Of a DNA stretch of 64,000 nucleotides, positions 1 through 9,061 are shown piece after piece (the first letter of the stretch is position 1; the number at the start of each line of letters is the position of its first letter). A program made the translations under genes and the position numbers. Origin of the DNA: Asaia platycodi JCM 25414 (GTDB lineage: Bacteria > Pseudomonadota > Alphaproteobacteria > Acetobacterales > Acetobacteraceae). Where the stretch lies: the NCBI RefSeq assembly GCF_000614545.1, contig NZ_BAKW01000018.1, forward strand, positions 1 through 64,000, read 5' to 3'. Under the pieces are notes generated by a model. The model saw nothing but the letters and a program-made list of their open reading frames with translations, was not told the DNA's origin and did not search any database.

Positions 1-165
1 ATCTCAGTTCCCAAGGCAGCCACCGCAGCGTGTTCCTCTGCGGTGAACGCTTTTAGACCCCACACCCATACCCGTCAATCATAAAAATTAGAAAAAATGA
101 CAGATCAGTGAAAAAAAGTCTCGCCATAAGCCGAGAGACCTTCACAAACTGCGGCGTCAGATAGC

Positions 166-186
166 AAAAAGGGGGCTTACGCCCCC
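166..186 (-). terminator. Rho-independent terminator of the TonB receptor gene
   Basis: Read on the minus strand, GGGGGC, a 4-base loop and GCCCCC are followed by five T. It lies about 30 bases past the reconstructed stop codon of the receptor gene, which supports that stop. Confidence 0.85.
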
Positions 187-214
187 TCCCCTTTAGTACA
201 CAGAACTACCGGTC

Positions 215-2650
215 TCAGAAATCGACGCTTGCCGTTCCCCCTACAAAGAAAGGCGAAGCCACGTAATAGGTTGAGCTCGACGCAGCGATCTTGCCGCCAT
301 AAACACCGGTTGTGGCCTTGCCGTTGGCGGTGACGCCGTTCACGAAGCAAGATAGTGATTGTTCGTGATGTTCTGGATATTCAGCTGAAGAACCGGATTT
401 TTCATGAACGCGAAGTTCCTGAAGCGATAACCGGCGTGAACGTTCATGGTGACATAGCTCGGGATCGAGGTGTCATTATTGAACGTTGCATATTGCTTGC
501 CGACATATTTCAGCGCGAAGCCGCTGAAGAGGTGGCCGTCGTCGTAATCCAGGTTGAAGGCTACCTGCTGGCGAGCCGTCTGGGGCGCGAACTTGCCTTT
601 GCTTTTCACATAGTCGCCTGTGCTTCCTGCGGCGATATTACTGTCTGTGCGCGCGTTGATATACTCCGCCGACACGTAGGGGCGCAGGTGGTAGAGGATC
701 GGGCGCGTGCCGATTTCGAAATCGACACCCATCAGCGTGTGAACCGCCCCCGTTGATACTCTGCGAATAATACGAGCCGTTCGGCAGCACGACGGTCTGT
801 GAGTAAAGGCGGTTTGTGAAATTATAGTGGAAATAGGTAAGCGTGCTGTTGAACAGGCTGCCCTGATAACGAACGCCCGCCTCTTCCGAAATCGAGATTT
901 CAGGCTTCTGGTTAGGATTGGCCTGAGTGCTGTATCCAACGCCCTTCGTATAGGTGCCTGCATCGTAGAGCGAAGTGTTCATCGGAATGCGGAAATTGGT
1001 GGTACCCGAAGCGAAAAGCTGGAACTGATTGTTCAGCTTGTAACGGATCGATGCCGCCGGGAGCGGCTCGTTCCAGCTTCCACGGATATAGCGACCTGTT
1101 GATGTATCGGGCAGGTTGTTCTGCCCCTGACGCGTGATCATCGCATATTTCAGACCGCCTTCGAGCGTCAGACGATTATTGAGCAACGAGAGCGAATCAT
1201 CGATGAAGAGCGTGTGGATGCGCGTCTGTGTAAGCGTATCGCGATACTGTGCCGTTTCACCATTGGAAAGAACAAGATTAGGCCCGCCGCCATACTCATC
1301 GAGTGGAGCGCCGGTCGCGGCATCGACAAGACTGTAGGGCGATGTCTGGATCTGCTTCGAATATTCGAACCAGTAGCCGATCATGAGACGATTGGCACCC
1401 GTGTGCAAAGCGAGCTTCGTGACTGCACCGGGACGATAGGTCTGTGTGTTCGACGGGTTATACAGAAGCAGGCTCTTGGTATTCGACGAATTGTAGGAGC
1501 CGATCGACCCGCTCAAGGTCTGAGCCCCGTATTGCTGGCTCGTCAGGCTCTCACTGTAAGCGCCGCCACCATTGCCATTGCCGTACCAGAAATAGGGCGT
1601 TTCCGTCAGCGTCAGGTGATCGGTCAGCGTAAAGGTGGACGGGGCGCTGGCATAGATATTGGTGAATGGGTTCTGGTGCAGCTTATAGTAGTTTCCGCTT
1701 GGGCTCTTGGGGTTCCATTTGGAATCATACGTGTAGCTGGTGCCATATTTCTGCCAGTTGGCAAGTGACATGGACGGAAACAGCGTGCTGTCACTCTGGT
1801 TGCCAACGATCGCCAGCGAAATACGGTTACCCTGACCCCATTCATTGACCCATTTCGTCTCGCCATGAAGCTTCTTCTGGGCGCCTGGGCCGCGCCATGA
1901 ATCCTCATGGGCTGCCGAGAAGGAGACGTAACCCTTCAGATGCGTATTGCCGATACGGCCTGTATCGACACGGCCAAAGATACGCCGTGAGTTGTAACTT
2001 CCGTATGTTCCGTCCAGATGACCGCCGAAGCGCTCGGCAGGATCGAGCAGATACATGTTAACGGCACCACCGGAGGCGCTGATATGCGGGCTATCGAGGT
2101 CAGCCGAGCCCTGCTCGACATTGATCGTCCGCAGATTTTCGGAATCGACGATTTCCTGCGGGTAAACCGCATAATTGCCGATATCGTTGATGGGAAAACC
2201 TTCAAGCGTGAAGCCGATCTGACTGGCATTGAGACCACGCAAGGTCAGATTGCCGCCATTGAGACCAAGCGGGTCGACCGAAGTCGTATTCACGCCTGGC
2301 AGCATGGCAATGAGCTGCATGGGATTGAGGCCGGGCGTCTGCTTTGCAATGAATTCCTGAGTGACGGTGGATCGGGATTTCGCCGCGTCTTCACGAACCA
2401 TCAAGCCGCCACCGGCCGCCGTGTGACGACTGGCGCGCACCTGCACCGTCTCACTTTTTGCAGCGTCAGTTGGCGCCGTTGAGCCCATCATCGACGGGCC
2501 ATCGTCAGCCTTTGCCGCCGACTTTTGGGTCTGGCCCTTAGAACCCGACGCAACATTTCGTGAGGGGCTGACCTGCGCGGACGCTGCTGAAATCTGCAAC
2601 GCGAGAACAGACGTTGCACAGAGAAAAAAACGGGCTCTCAAACTCATCAT
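215..2650 (-). CDS. TonB-dependent outer-membrane receptor (two frameshifts)
   Basis: Outer-membrane beta-barrel receptor for energised import; the substrate cannot be told from sequence. The N-terminus has a signal peptide ending near ISAASAQ. A plug domain follows at about residues 75-215 (LPGVNT, TLRGLN, EGFPIND, VEQGSADL, SGGAVN), then a barrel with repeated aromatic strands. The frame breaks in a C5 run at 747-751 and again near 345-352. Joining the three frames gives about 811 residues ending in the typical TonB-barrel form, ...VGGTASVDF with terminal Phe, directly before a terminator. The gene stands alone with a long AT-rich leader upstream. The shifts are probably sequencing errors; phase variation is possible but not needed to explain them. 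Confidence 0.85.
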
Positions 2651-3028
2651 GGTTCCTGAAGCTTAATAGCTGATCGTTAAAAGGATTTAACGAATTGACG
2701 ATAGCCATTAACACGCAGCCGAAACAATCACGATGAAAGTTTAATGACGATACTCTTTTAAGAAATCGTTTCTTTTCAGTTACATATGATACAATGATGC
2801 CTCTCGGAAGTATTTCTATCGACCGGGATCGTTATACGAAGAGTGTTCTGGAAATGGAGAACCGCAATCGGTTTACTGTAAGTCCACGAAGTGACCATAT
2901 GAAGGAATATAATATCTATATAAAATAAATCAGACATAGTAACTGCTTTATCATCACTTATATTTCGTTAATTCATACTCATTGTTAGAGACAACCCTTC
3001 CTCCGACACCCATCCGAGACCCGATACT
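2651..3028. other. AT-rich intergenic spacer between divergent genes
   Basis: This 378-base stretch is clearly richer in A+T than the rest of the window. It separates the leftward TonB receptor gene from the rightward DUF2167 gene and must hold both promoters. The one structured element I see is the small inverted repeat AAGAAA-TCG-TTTCTT at 2760-2774, a possible operator. I could not assign -35/-10 boxes with confidence and see no Fur-type box. A 44-codon open frame at 2794-2928 has no ribosome binding site. Confidence 0.5.
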
Positions 3029-3145
3029 GTGATCGATAGACTTTCTGTAAACACATTTCCTGCTTGATCACCGCCCTCGCTTTGTCGTCAGCCTCTAGTC
3101 AGGCGTCAGACAACCAGACGCAGACGCCCCACGAAAACACAGCAG

Positions 3146-3949
3146 ATGATCAACTCTCTTCCCTGGATTCATGGTCCGGCAACAATTCGGACGGAAGGTA
3201 GCTCCGGACTCAAAATCCCGACGGGATATGAGGGGCTATCACCTCCAAACGGCAAGAAGTTCCTCGCTCTGCTCGGCAATCTCGTTTCGACAAGCGACAA
3301 TGAGGGCTATATTTTTCAGCCAGAGGCGAAGGATAAAGACTGGTTCCTGGATTTTCATTACGTGAATTCCGGTCATGTCAGCGATACAGACACAATCGAC
3401 GCGGCAGAGCTGTTTGGTTCGATGGCCGCTCATTCAGCAGAAGAGAATAAGGAGAGAAAGGCCGCTCACCTCCCTCAGCTGTTTCTTGCCGGGTGGCAGG
3501 CTCCCCCGCACTACGATCAGCAGACCCACCACCTCGAATGGGCGTACCAGTTCAGGACAGATGACGGCTCACTCATCACCAACCTCAATACGCGAGTGCT
3601 GACACGCACCGGCTATTACCGCGTTCTTATGGTCGGAAACGTCGATAGCTATGGGGCAGACAGAGACGAGTTCAATAATGCCCTGACGTCCCTTCAGCCA
3701 ACTTCGGGTAATTGCTACAGCGATTTCAAGAGCGGCGACAAACTGGCTGAATATGGTCTGATGGGGCTTATCGGCGGCGGAACGGCGGCAGTCGCCGTCA
3801 AAACCGGGCTGGTTGGCGTCGTTATCACTTTTATTGTCAAGTTTGGCTCGGCGCTGTTCAGCTCGAAGGCGATCGTCGCCGTGATCGGCTTTTTCGCTCT
3901 CCTCTGGAGACGCCTCAAAGGCATGTTTTCTCGCAAGAACGACAGGTGA
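3146..3949 (+). CDS. DUF2167 family membrane-anchored protein
   Basis: Function unknown; DUF2167 proteins are predicted envelope proteins. The body matches the family: an N-terminal WIHGP segment, IPTGYEGL, ALLGNL, a WFLDFHYV block, LAGW, the HLEWAYQF strand, the DKLAEYGL motif near residue 200, then a glycine-rich hydrophobic stretch and a second membrane segment (VAVIGFFALLW) before a basic tail. The open frame starts without the signal peptide usual for the family. That peptide seems to sit just upstream in shifted frames: GTG at 3029 gives MIDRLSVNTFPA, then LITALALSSASSQA after a missing T near 3064, with a compensating shift near 3145. The mature start is therefore uncertain. Confidence 0.72.
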   Translation: MINSLPWIHGPATIRTEGSSGLKIPTGYEGLSPPNGKKFLALLGNLVSTSDNEGYIFQPEAKDKDWFLDFHYVNSGHVSDTDTIDAAELFGSMAAHSAEENKERKAAHLPQLFLAGWQAPPHYDQQTHHLEWAYQFRTDDGSLITNLNTRVLTRTGYYRVLMVGNVDSYGADRDEFNNALTSLQPTSGNCYSDFKSGDKLAEYGLMGLIGGGTAAVAVKTGLVGVVITFIVKFGSALFSSKAIVAVIGFFALLWRRLKGMFSRKNDR

Positions 3950-4217
3950 CATGCATTCCTTGGATGCGCCCATCATCTTCTCAGCATGTGCCGCCCTGCG
4001 TTTCTGAGCGGCCATGATGCTGATCCCAAAGCGCAAGAAGCTGTGCAGAATCCCGAATCAGTGCTGAGGGAAAAGCCATTGAGCTGAAATGAGATTGTAA
4101 AAGCTTCCCTCACCGCTTCGAGAAGCCGAACGACTCAGAGTGAGACTACTGAAACGAGGACGGGTAGGCTTCTCTTTCGGGAGCCCATAATCTTCAGATC
4201 GCAATTGAGAAGGTTTT

Positions 4218-4291
4218 TGGCTGGGGGACCTGGATTCGAACCAGGGCTGACCGGGTCAGAGCCGGTAGTTCTACCGCTAAACTATCCCCCA
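4218..4291 (-). tRNA. tRNA-Gln (anticodon CTG)
   Basis: The minus strand folds into a full cloverleaf: acceptor TGGGGGA/TCCCCCA, D-arm GTTT/GAAC, anticodon stem ACCGG/CCGGT with loop CTCTGAC, and T-arm CCTGG-TTCGAAT-CCAGG. Discriminator G is followed by an encoded CCA. Anticodon CTG reads CAG glutamine codons. Confidence 0.95.
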
Positions 4292-4489
4292 GCATCTTTG
4301 CAGAAGCTGATTGCCTTGCGGTGGCGGTGAAATAGCATCCACCCCGGTAAGCCGCAACCCCCTTATTCGCTTTTTTTTTCAGAAATTGGACCTCGACAGG
4401 GCATAAAATGCTTGCTGCGCCACCTTGCCGCTATCACATTGTTTTTGACGTAAGATTTCATGTCGGGATCAGGATGAGGGGGGACGATT

Positions 4490-5641
4490 ATGGGCTATAG
4501 CCGTAGCGAGACGCTGTCATCCCATACGCCTGAAGGCGCACCGTTCAGGCATTTTGCTGCGTTAGACCTGGGCACCAATAATTGTCGGCTCATGATCGCG
4601 CGGCGCACGGACAGTGGCGTGCAGATTCTCGACCGCCAGAACCGCATGGTCTGCCTTGGCGAAGGTCTTATCGAAACTGGCGAGCTGAGCGCACGGGCGA
4701 TGGATCGGGCGGTACGCACACTCGACTCTTTCGCCGCAAGGATGAAGGGGCTTCCTTCGCTCCAAGTTCGCGCGGTTGCCACGGAAGCCTGCCGACGGGC
4801 GCTCAATCGTGACAGCTTCCTGTCTCGCGTCCATTCCGAGACCGGACTTTCGCTCGAAATCATTTCCCCACGAGAAGAAGTGGAGCTCGCCGTCGAAGGG
4901 TGTCGCACGCTGCTGCATCGTGCGCAGAAACCGGGTGAGCGTGCCATCGTCTTCGACATCGGCGGCGGGTCGACCGAGATCGCCTGGCTACGCCTGAGCC
5001 CTGAGACACGCGGGCATGAATTGGTCAGCCTGGTCAGCTTGCCATACGGCGTCGTGACCCTGTCGGAACAGTTCGGCCGCTCACGCCAGTCCTCCCCCTC
5101 CCTGGGGGAGACAGATCTTTACGAGACGATGGTGGAAACGGTGCGCAAGCCCCTGCTCGCCTTCGAGGCAATCCATCAGATCGGCAGGGAGATGCAGCGT
5201 GGCGCCGTTCAGATGCTCGGCACCAGCGGCACTGTTACGACACTGGCGAGCATGGCTCAGAACCTGACCCGCTATAGCCGTTACGCCGTCGATGGATTCT
5301 CGCTCTCGGCGCAGGCGGCACACGACGCCATCTCCACTGTCCGCAGCGCATCCTCTGGAGAACAGCAGGCACCTTCAGCGCTTTCACCGGACAGACAGCA
5401 TTTCATGCTGCCTGGTTGCGCCATCTTTGAGGCAATTCACAGCGTATGGCCGTCTCAACAGATCATCGTCGCCGATCGTGGGTTGCGAGACGGCATGGTG
5501 GCGCGCATGGCAGCCCAGGCACGAAACAGCCGCGTTATCGCCGATAACCCGACGCGTAATGGCGTCAACCGCCGGAGTAGCATGATTATCGTGGCCATGT
5601 GGCACCGTCTTCCTTTATGTGACGCCCATGAGCAAAAATAG
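4490..5641 (+). CDS. ppx: Ppx/GppA family phosphatase (exopolyphosphatase-like)
   Basis: Hydrolyses inorganic polyphosphate or pppGpp; the two activities cannot be told apart here. It has the ASKHA-fold signatures: phosphate-1 loop ALDLGTNNCRL (about residues 25-35), VRAVATEACRRA, the second nucleotide loop VFDIGGGSTEI (about 155-165), LGTSGTVTTLA, and a C-terminal VADRGLRDGM. At 383 residues it is the short alphaproteobacterial type lacking the long C-terminal extension of E. coli Ppx. A strong purine-rich ribosome binding site (GAGGGGGG) precedes ATG 4490. Its stop overlaps the next gene, rlmE, suggesting one transcript. Confidence 0.9.
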   Translation: MGYSRSETLSSHTPEGAPFRHFAALDLGTNNCRLMIARRTDSGVQILDRQNRMVCLGEGLIETGELSARAMDRAVRTLDSFAARMKGLPSLQVRAVATEACRRALNRDSFLSRVHSETGLSLEIISPREEVELAVEGCRTLLHRAQKPGERAIVFDIGGGSTEIAWLRLSPETRGHELVSLVSLPYGVVTLSEQFGRSRQSSPSLGETDLYETMVETVRKPLLAFEAIHQIGREMQRGAVQMLGTSGTVTTLASMAQNLTRYSRYAVDGFSLSAQAAHDAISTVRSASSGEQQAPSALSPDRQHFMLPGCAIFEAIHSVWPSQQIIVADRGLRDGMVARMAAQARNSRVIADNPTRNGVNRRSSMIIVAMWHRLPLCDAHEQK

Positions 5642-6423
5642 TGACAAGCGCGGCGGCAAGAACGGAAAGCTTCAGAGAAAAGGGTTCCCGGGAAAGCCTC
5701 AAGAGTTCGACCGCACCCGGCCAATCCGACAGCACGCTCGACGGAAGCTCCGTCCAGAATGCGCGCAACAAGACAATTATGCTGCGCACGGCGCGTGGCC
5801 GTTCGACTGCCCAGCAGCGCTGGCTCAATCGGCAGCTGAACGACCCGTATGTTGCGGCAGCTCGCAAGCAGGGGTGGCGCTCACGCGCGGCATTCAAGCT
5901 GATCGAAATCGACGACCGGCTGAACCTTATCAAGCCGGGCATGAAAATCATTGATCTGGGGGCAGCGCCCGGTGGGTGGACGCAGGTCGCGGTCAAGCGC
6001 GGGGCGAGCGCGGTTGTCGGGGTCGATCTCTTGCCCGTCGACCCGGTGAGCGACGCCACCATCATAGAAGGCGATTTTACCGATCCAGAGATGCCGGCGC
6101 GGCTTATCGAATTATTGGGCGGTCCCGCAGATCTGGTGTTATCGGATATGGCGCCCAACACAACAGGCCATGCGCCGACCGATCATATGCGCATCATGGG
6201 TCTCGCCGAAGGGGCGCTGGATTTCGCGATGCAGGTTCTGGCAGTTGGCGGCGGCTTTGTCGCCAAGGTGTTTCAGGGCGGGTCGGAGCGCCAGATGCTC
6301 GAACCGATGAAACTGGCATTCTCAAGTGTCAAACATCTTAAGCCGCCCGCTTCACGCAAGGAATCGAGCGAGCTTTATGTTGTAGCGACCGGGTTCAGGC
6401 CCGATCGCCTCAATCAGGACTGA
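5641..6423 (+). CDS. rlmE: 23S rRNA (uridine-2'-O)-methyltransferase RlmE (FtsJ/RrmJ)
   Basis: Methylates a conserved uridine in the A-loop of 23S rRNA late in 50S assembly. The SAM-binding motif DLGAAPGGWTQV is clear. The K-D-K-E catalytic tetrad is visible in RSRAAFKL, LSDMAPN, FVAKVFQG and ESSELYVV. Conservation begins at LRTARGRS, near residue 48. The start is uncertain: GTG 5641 overlaps the ppx stop, but a second frame from ATG 5628 begins MSKNSDKRGGKNGK, a basic leader more typical of RlmE, so a shift between 5690 and 5760 is likely. The gene converges on the ROK kinase gene with no gap between their stop codons. Confidence 0.9.
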   Translation: MTSAAARTESFREKGSRESLKSSTAPGQSDSTLDGSSVQNARNKTIMLRTARGRSTAQQRWLNRQLNDPYVAAARKQGWRSRAAFKLIEIDDRLNLIKPGMKIIDLGAAPGGWTQVAVKRGASAVVGVDLLPVDPVSDATIIEGDFTDPEMPARLIELLGGPADLVLSDMAPNTTGHAPTDHMRIMGLAEGALDFAMQVLAVGGGFVAKVFQGGSERQMLEPMKLAFSSVKHLKPPASRKESSELYVVATGFRPDRLNQD

Positions 6424-7358
6424 TTATTCAGCCACGTCCCACAGCCAGGCGGCACCGCGTACGCCTGAGCTGTCGCCGTGCTTGTTGCGAACGATCGGGG
6501 TGGTGCAGACAGGCGTGATGACATGGCGCGCGAGAAGCGGCGGCACACGGTCATAGATGCTGTCGAGATTGGACACCCCGCCACCGAGCACGATGATATC
6601 AGGGTCGAGGAAATTGATCGCAAGCGCGCAAGCACGCGAGAAGCGGTCCATATAACGATCGAGCGCGCCGATTGCCGCGATATCCCCGCTGGCGGCGGCC
6701 TCTTCGATACCCGCCGTGTTGTGGTGACCGATGCCCTTCCAGTCCTTGGCCAATTCAGGGCCGCACAGATAGCGTTCGAGGCAACCCTCATTGCCGCAGA
6801 AACATTTCGGCAACGGGAATTCTTCAAGCCGCGTCCAGGGGAGCGGCGTGTGCCCCCATTCACCGGCAATGCTGTGACGACCACCGATCACCTTTCCGTC
6901 AACCACGATACCAGCGCCCATGCCGGTGCCGATGATGATGCCGAAAACGGTACGATTGCCCTCACCCGCGCCGTCTGCCGCCTCGGACAAGGCAAAGCAA
7001 TTGGCGTCGTTTTCGACGCGCACGGAGCGACCGAGCGCACGATCAAGATCAATGCCGAAAGGCTGATTGTTCAGCCAGGTCGCATTGGCGTTTTTGATCA
7101 GCCGGTTTCGGGTGAGATGGACCCAGGAATGCCGATGCCGAGCGTCGAGCTCAACTGACAGGGCTTCGCCAGGTGCGAAGCGACGCTGCCGAGGCGCTGG
7201 TCGACACTGGCCACCAGATCGCGAACAGCGATCACGGCCTCCTCGTAAATCCCCGGATTAGGGACACGCTCGCGCAGTTGCAGATCGCCCGCGCGATCAA
7301 GAACTGCGATTTCGATCTTCGTGCCACCGAAATCGATGCCGAGGCGATAATCAGCCAT
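6424..7358 (-). CDS. ROK family sugar kinase (fructokinase-like), frameshifted
   Basis: Predicted cytoplasmic ATP-dependent hexose kinase. The N-terminal part starts MADYRLGIDFGGTK, with the phosphate-binding DFGGTK loop, and reaches GIGIPGSISPETG. The C-terminal part carries VENDANC (catalytic Asp), IIIGTGMGAG, the substrate/zinc motif GEWGHTPL and CFCGNEGCLE (ROK zinc cysteines), then IIVLGGGVSN. The two parts are in different frames; one missing base near 7101-7105 (CCGG) joins them through LIKNANATWLNN, giving about 311 residues, normal for ROK kinases. Fructose or mannose is the likeliest substrate, inferred from similarity to Mak/fructokinases. Confidence 0.85.
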
Positions 7359-7490
7359 CTCATGCCTTACTGAAGTTGCTTCTGAAAACTGCGGCGCATG
7401 TTGCGGACGAATGCGGTCCGAGTAAAGATGTAATGGCAAAACAGCGCCCGATCTTGAAACATACCCGAGGCTGCGCGCATAGTCTGATTA

Positions 7491-7760
7491 ATGACCCCTC
7501 CGGCTTCTGAAACCCTCCTTGACGTACGCGGGCTTGCCTGCCCCCTGCCCGTGCTGCGTGCGCATCGCAGCCTTCGAGCCATGGAGGCTGGCACGCGTCT
7601 GCGTATTCTTGCGACAGACCGCGCCAGCGTTGCTGATTTTCAGGCATTCTGCCGTGAGACCGGCCATGCATTGGTTGCATTCTCTGAAGACGGCGAGACG
7701 CTTTCTTTCGTCATCCGTCGCAAATCGGACACAGCTGTGTCATCTCCTGTTACGGAATAA
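7491..7760 (+). CDS. TusA/SirA family sulfur-carrier protein
   Basis: An 89-residue TusA-like protein. The family motif RGLACPLPVLR, with the CPxP persulfide-carrying cysteine, lies at about residues 13-23. A two-layer alpha/beta pattern follows, including the late FCRETGH segment typical of the family. It may relay sulfur for tRNA thiolation or molybdenum cofactor synthesis. Its partner enzymes are not in the window, so the role is inferred from family only. It stands alone between the leftward ROK kinase gene and xseB. Confidence 0.85.
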   Translation: MTPPASETLLDVRGLACPLPVLRAHRSLRAMEAGTRLRILATDRASVADFQAFCRETGHALVAFSEDGETLSFVIRRKSDTAVSSPVTE

Positions 7761-7880
7761 TCATAGTCATTACTTCCTTGGGCTTGGAGAATGGAGTGCG
7801 ACACGCTATCCCTCCTCCCATCGAGCCGTTTTCCTTGACGGCGATTTTCCGAAACAGCGGAGCGGGACGGCATTTACGGC

Positions 7881-8141
7881 ATGGACGCACAGCTTTCACA
7901 GCTCTCTTTCGAGGAGGCCCTGTCTGAACTCGACAGGATCGTACGCGGCCTCGAAAGCGGTCAGATGAAACTCGAGGACGCCATAAGCGCCTATGAGCGA
8001 GGTGCAGCCCTGCGCCGCCACTGCGAAACAAAACTCTCGGAGGCGGAAATGCGCGTCCGTGCCATCACGCAACGTGACGGCACCACGACGACCGCTCCCC
8101 TATCCGAGTTCGACGAGAATACTGGCGGAAAAGCCCCATGA
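7881..8141 (+). CDS. xseB: Exodeoxyribonuclease VII small subunit
   Basis: Small regulatory subunit of ExoVII, which degrades single-stranded DNA with the XseA large subunit (not in the window). The 86-residue helical-hairpin protein carries the diagnostic SFEEALSELDRIVRGLE, LEDAISAYERG and L.RHCE..L patterns. Its last codons overlap the ispA start (ATGA). This xseB-ispA-dxs order is a common bacterial operon arrangement, which supports the assignment. Confidence 0.95.
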   Translation: MDAQLSQLSFEEALSELDRIVRGLESGQMKLEDAISAYERGAALRRHCETKLSEAEMRVRAITQRDGTTTTAPLSEFDENTGGKAP

Positions 8142-9057
8142 CGACCCCCTCACCCACCCCTATCGCATCACCAGAGGTCCTTGCCGCCTCGCTCGGCACG
8201 GCAGCCCGCGCGATCGAGACCATGATCGATCGTCTTCTTCCCATGGTCGATGGTGACGAGTCGGTACTGCTCGAAGCCATGCGCTATGCGGCGCTCGGCG
8301 GCGGCAAGCGTCTGCGTGGCTATCTTGTGACTGAAATCGCGGCCATCTTTGGCGCAGAGCCCGAAGGCGCACTGCGTGTGGCGGCTTCTGTCGAGATGCT
8401 TCACGCCTACAGCCTCGTCCATGACGATCTCCCCGCCATGGATGATGACGATCTGCGTCGCGGCCAGCCTTCGACGCACAAGCAGTTCGACGAGGCGATC
8501 GCCATTCTTGCAGGCGATGCGTTGCAGACCTCGGCTTTCGAAATCCTTGCAGATGAGGCGACCCACCCGGACCCGGCGGTGCGTATCGCTTGGTGACCGC
8601 ATTGGCTCAGGCTTCCGGCGCCGCAGGTATGGTTGGCGGTCAGGTGGTCGATATCCGTGGCGAAGGCAAAAGCCTTCCTCTCGAGCAGGTCCGCCGTCTG
8701 CACGCCATGAAGACCGGCGCGCTGATCCGCTACGCTGCCGAAGCCGGCGCCATTCTCGGCGGCGCCGACCGGGTGCAGCGCGATGCGATCATCGCCTATG
8801 GGCGCGATATCGGCACGGCTTTTCAGGTTGCCGATGACGTGCTCGACACAACGGCAAGTGCTGAAGAACTCGGCAAGACCGCCGGCAAGGACGAAGCCTC
8901 CGGCAAATCCACCTATGTCTCCCTGCTCGGAATTGACGGCGCCCGCGCCGAGGCCACGCGCCTCTCCGAACAGGCCACACAGGCCCTGACCTCTTTCGGG
9001 ACCGAAGCAGCCGCGCTCAGAGCCCTGGCACAATACATCGTCGAGCGCAGGAATTAA
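8138..9057 (+). CDS. ispA: (2E,6E)-Farnesyl diphosphate synthase, frameshifted
   Basis: Condenses IPP with DMAPP and GPP to farnesyl diphosphate, feeding quinone side chains and hopanoids. The first aspartate-rich motif is in [15 protein letters not shown], with GGKRLRGYL before it. The second is in FQVADDVLD. The N-terminal frame ends at 8596 while the rest runs in another frame. Restoring one base near 8589 ([12 protein letters not shown]) gives about 306 residues, normal length. The start overlaps xseB and dxs begins 5 bases after the stop. An essential gene broken in this way suggests a sequence error. Confidence 0.92.
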
Positions 9058-9061
9058 GAGA

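Noticed and set aside
1..65. Partial open frame at the left edge, minus strand, reading WGLKAFTAEEHAAVAAL
   Set aside because: Protein-like but only about 21 codons, with a weak GTG start and no ribosome binding site; cannot be judged at a window edge.
2794..2928. 44-codon open frame in the AT-rich spacer
   Set aside because: No ribosome binding site, unusual codon use and no recognisable similarity.
4360..4400. T9 tract upstream of ppx as a terminator
   Set aside because: No stable stem precedes it on either strand; it is only a homopolymer.
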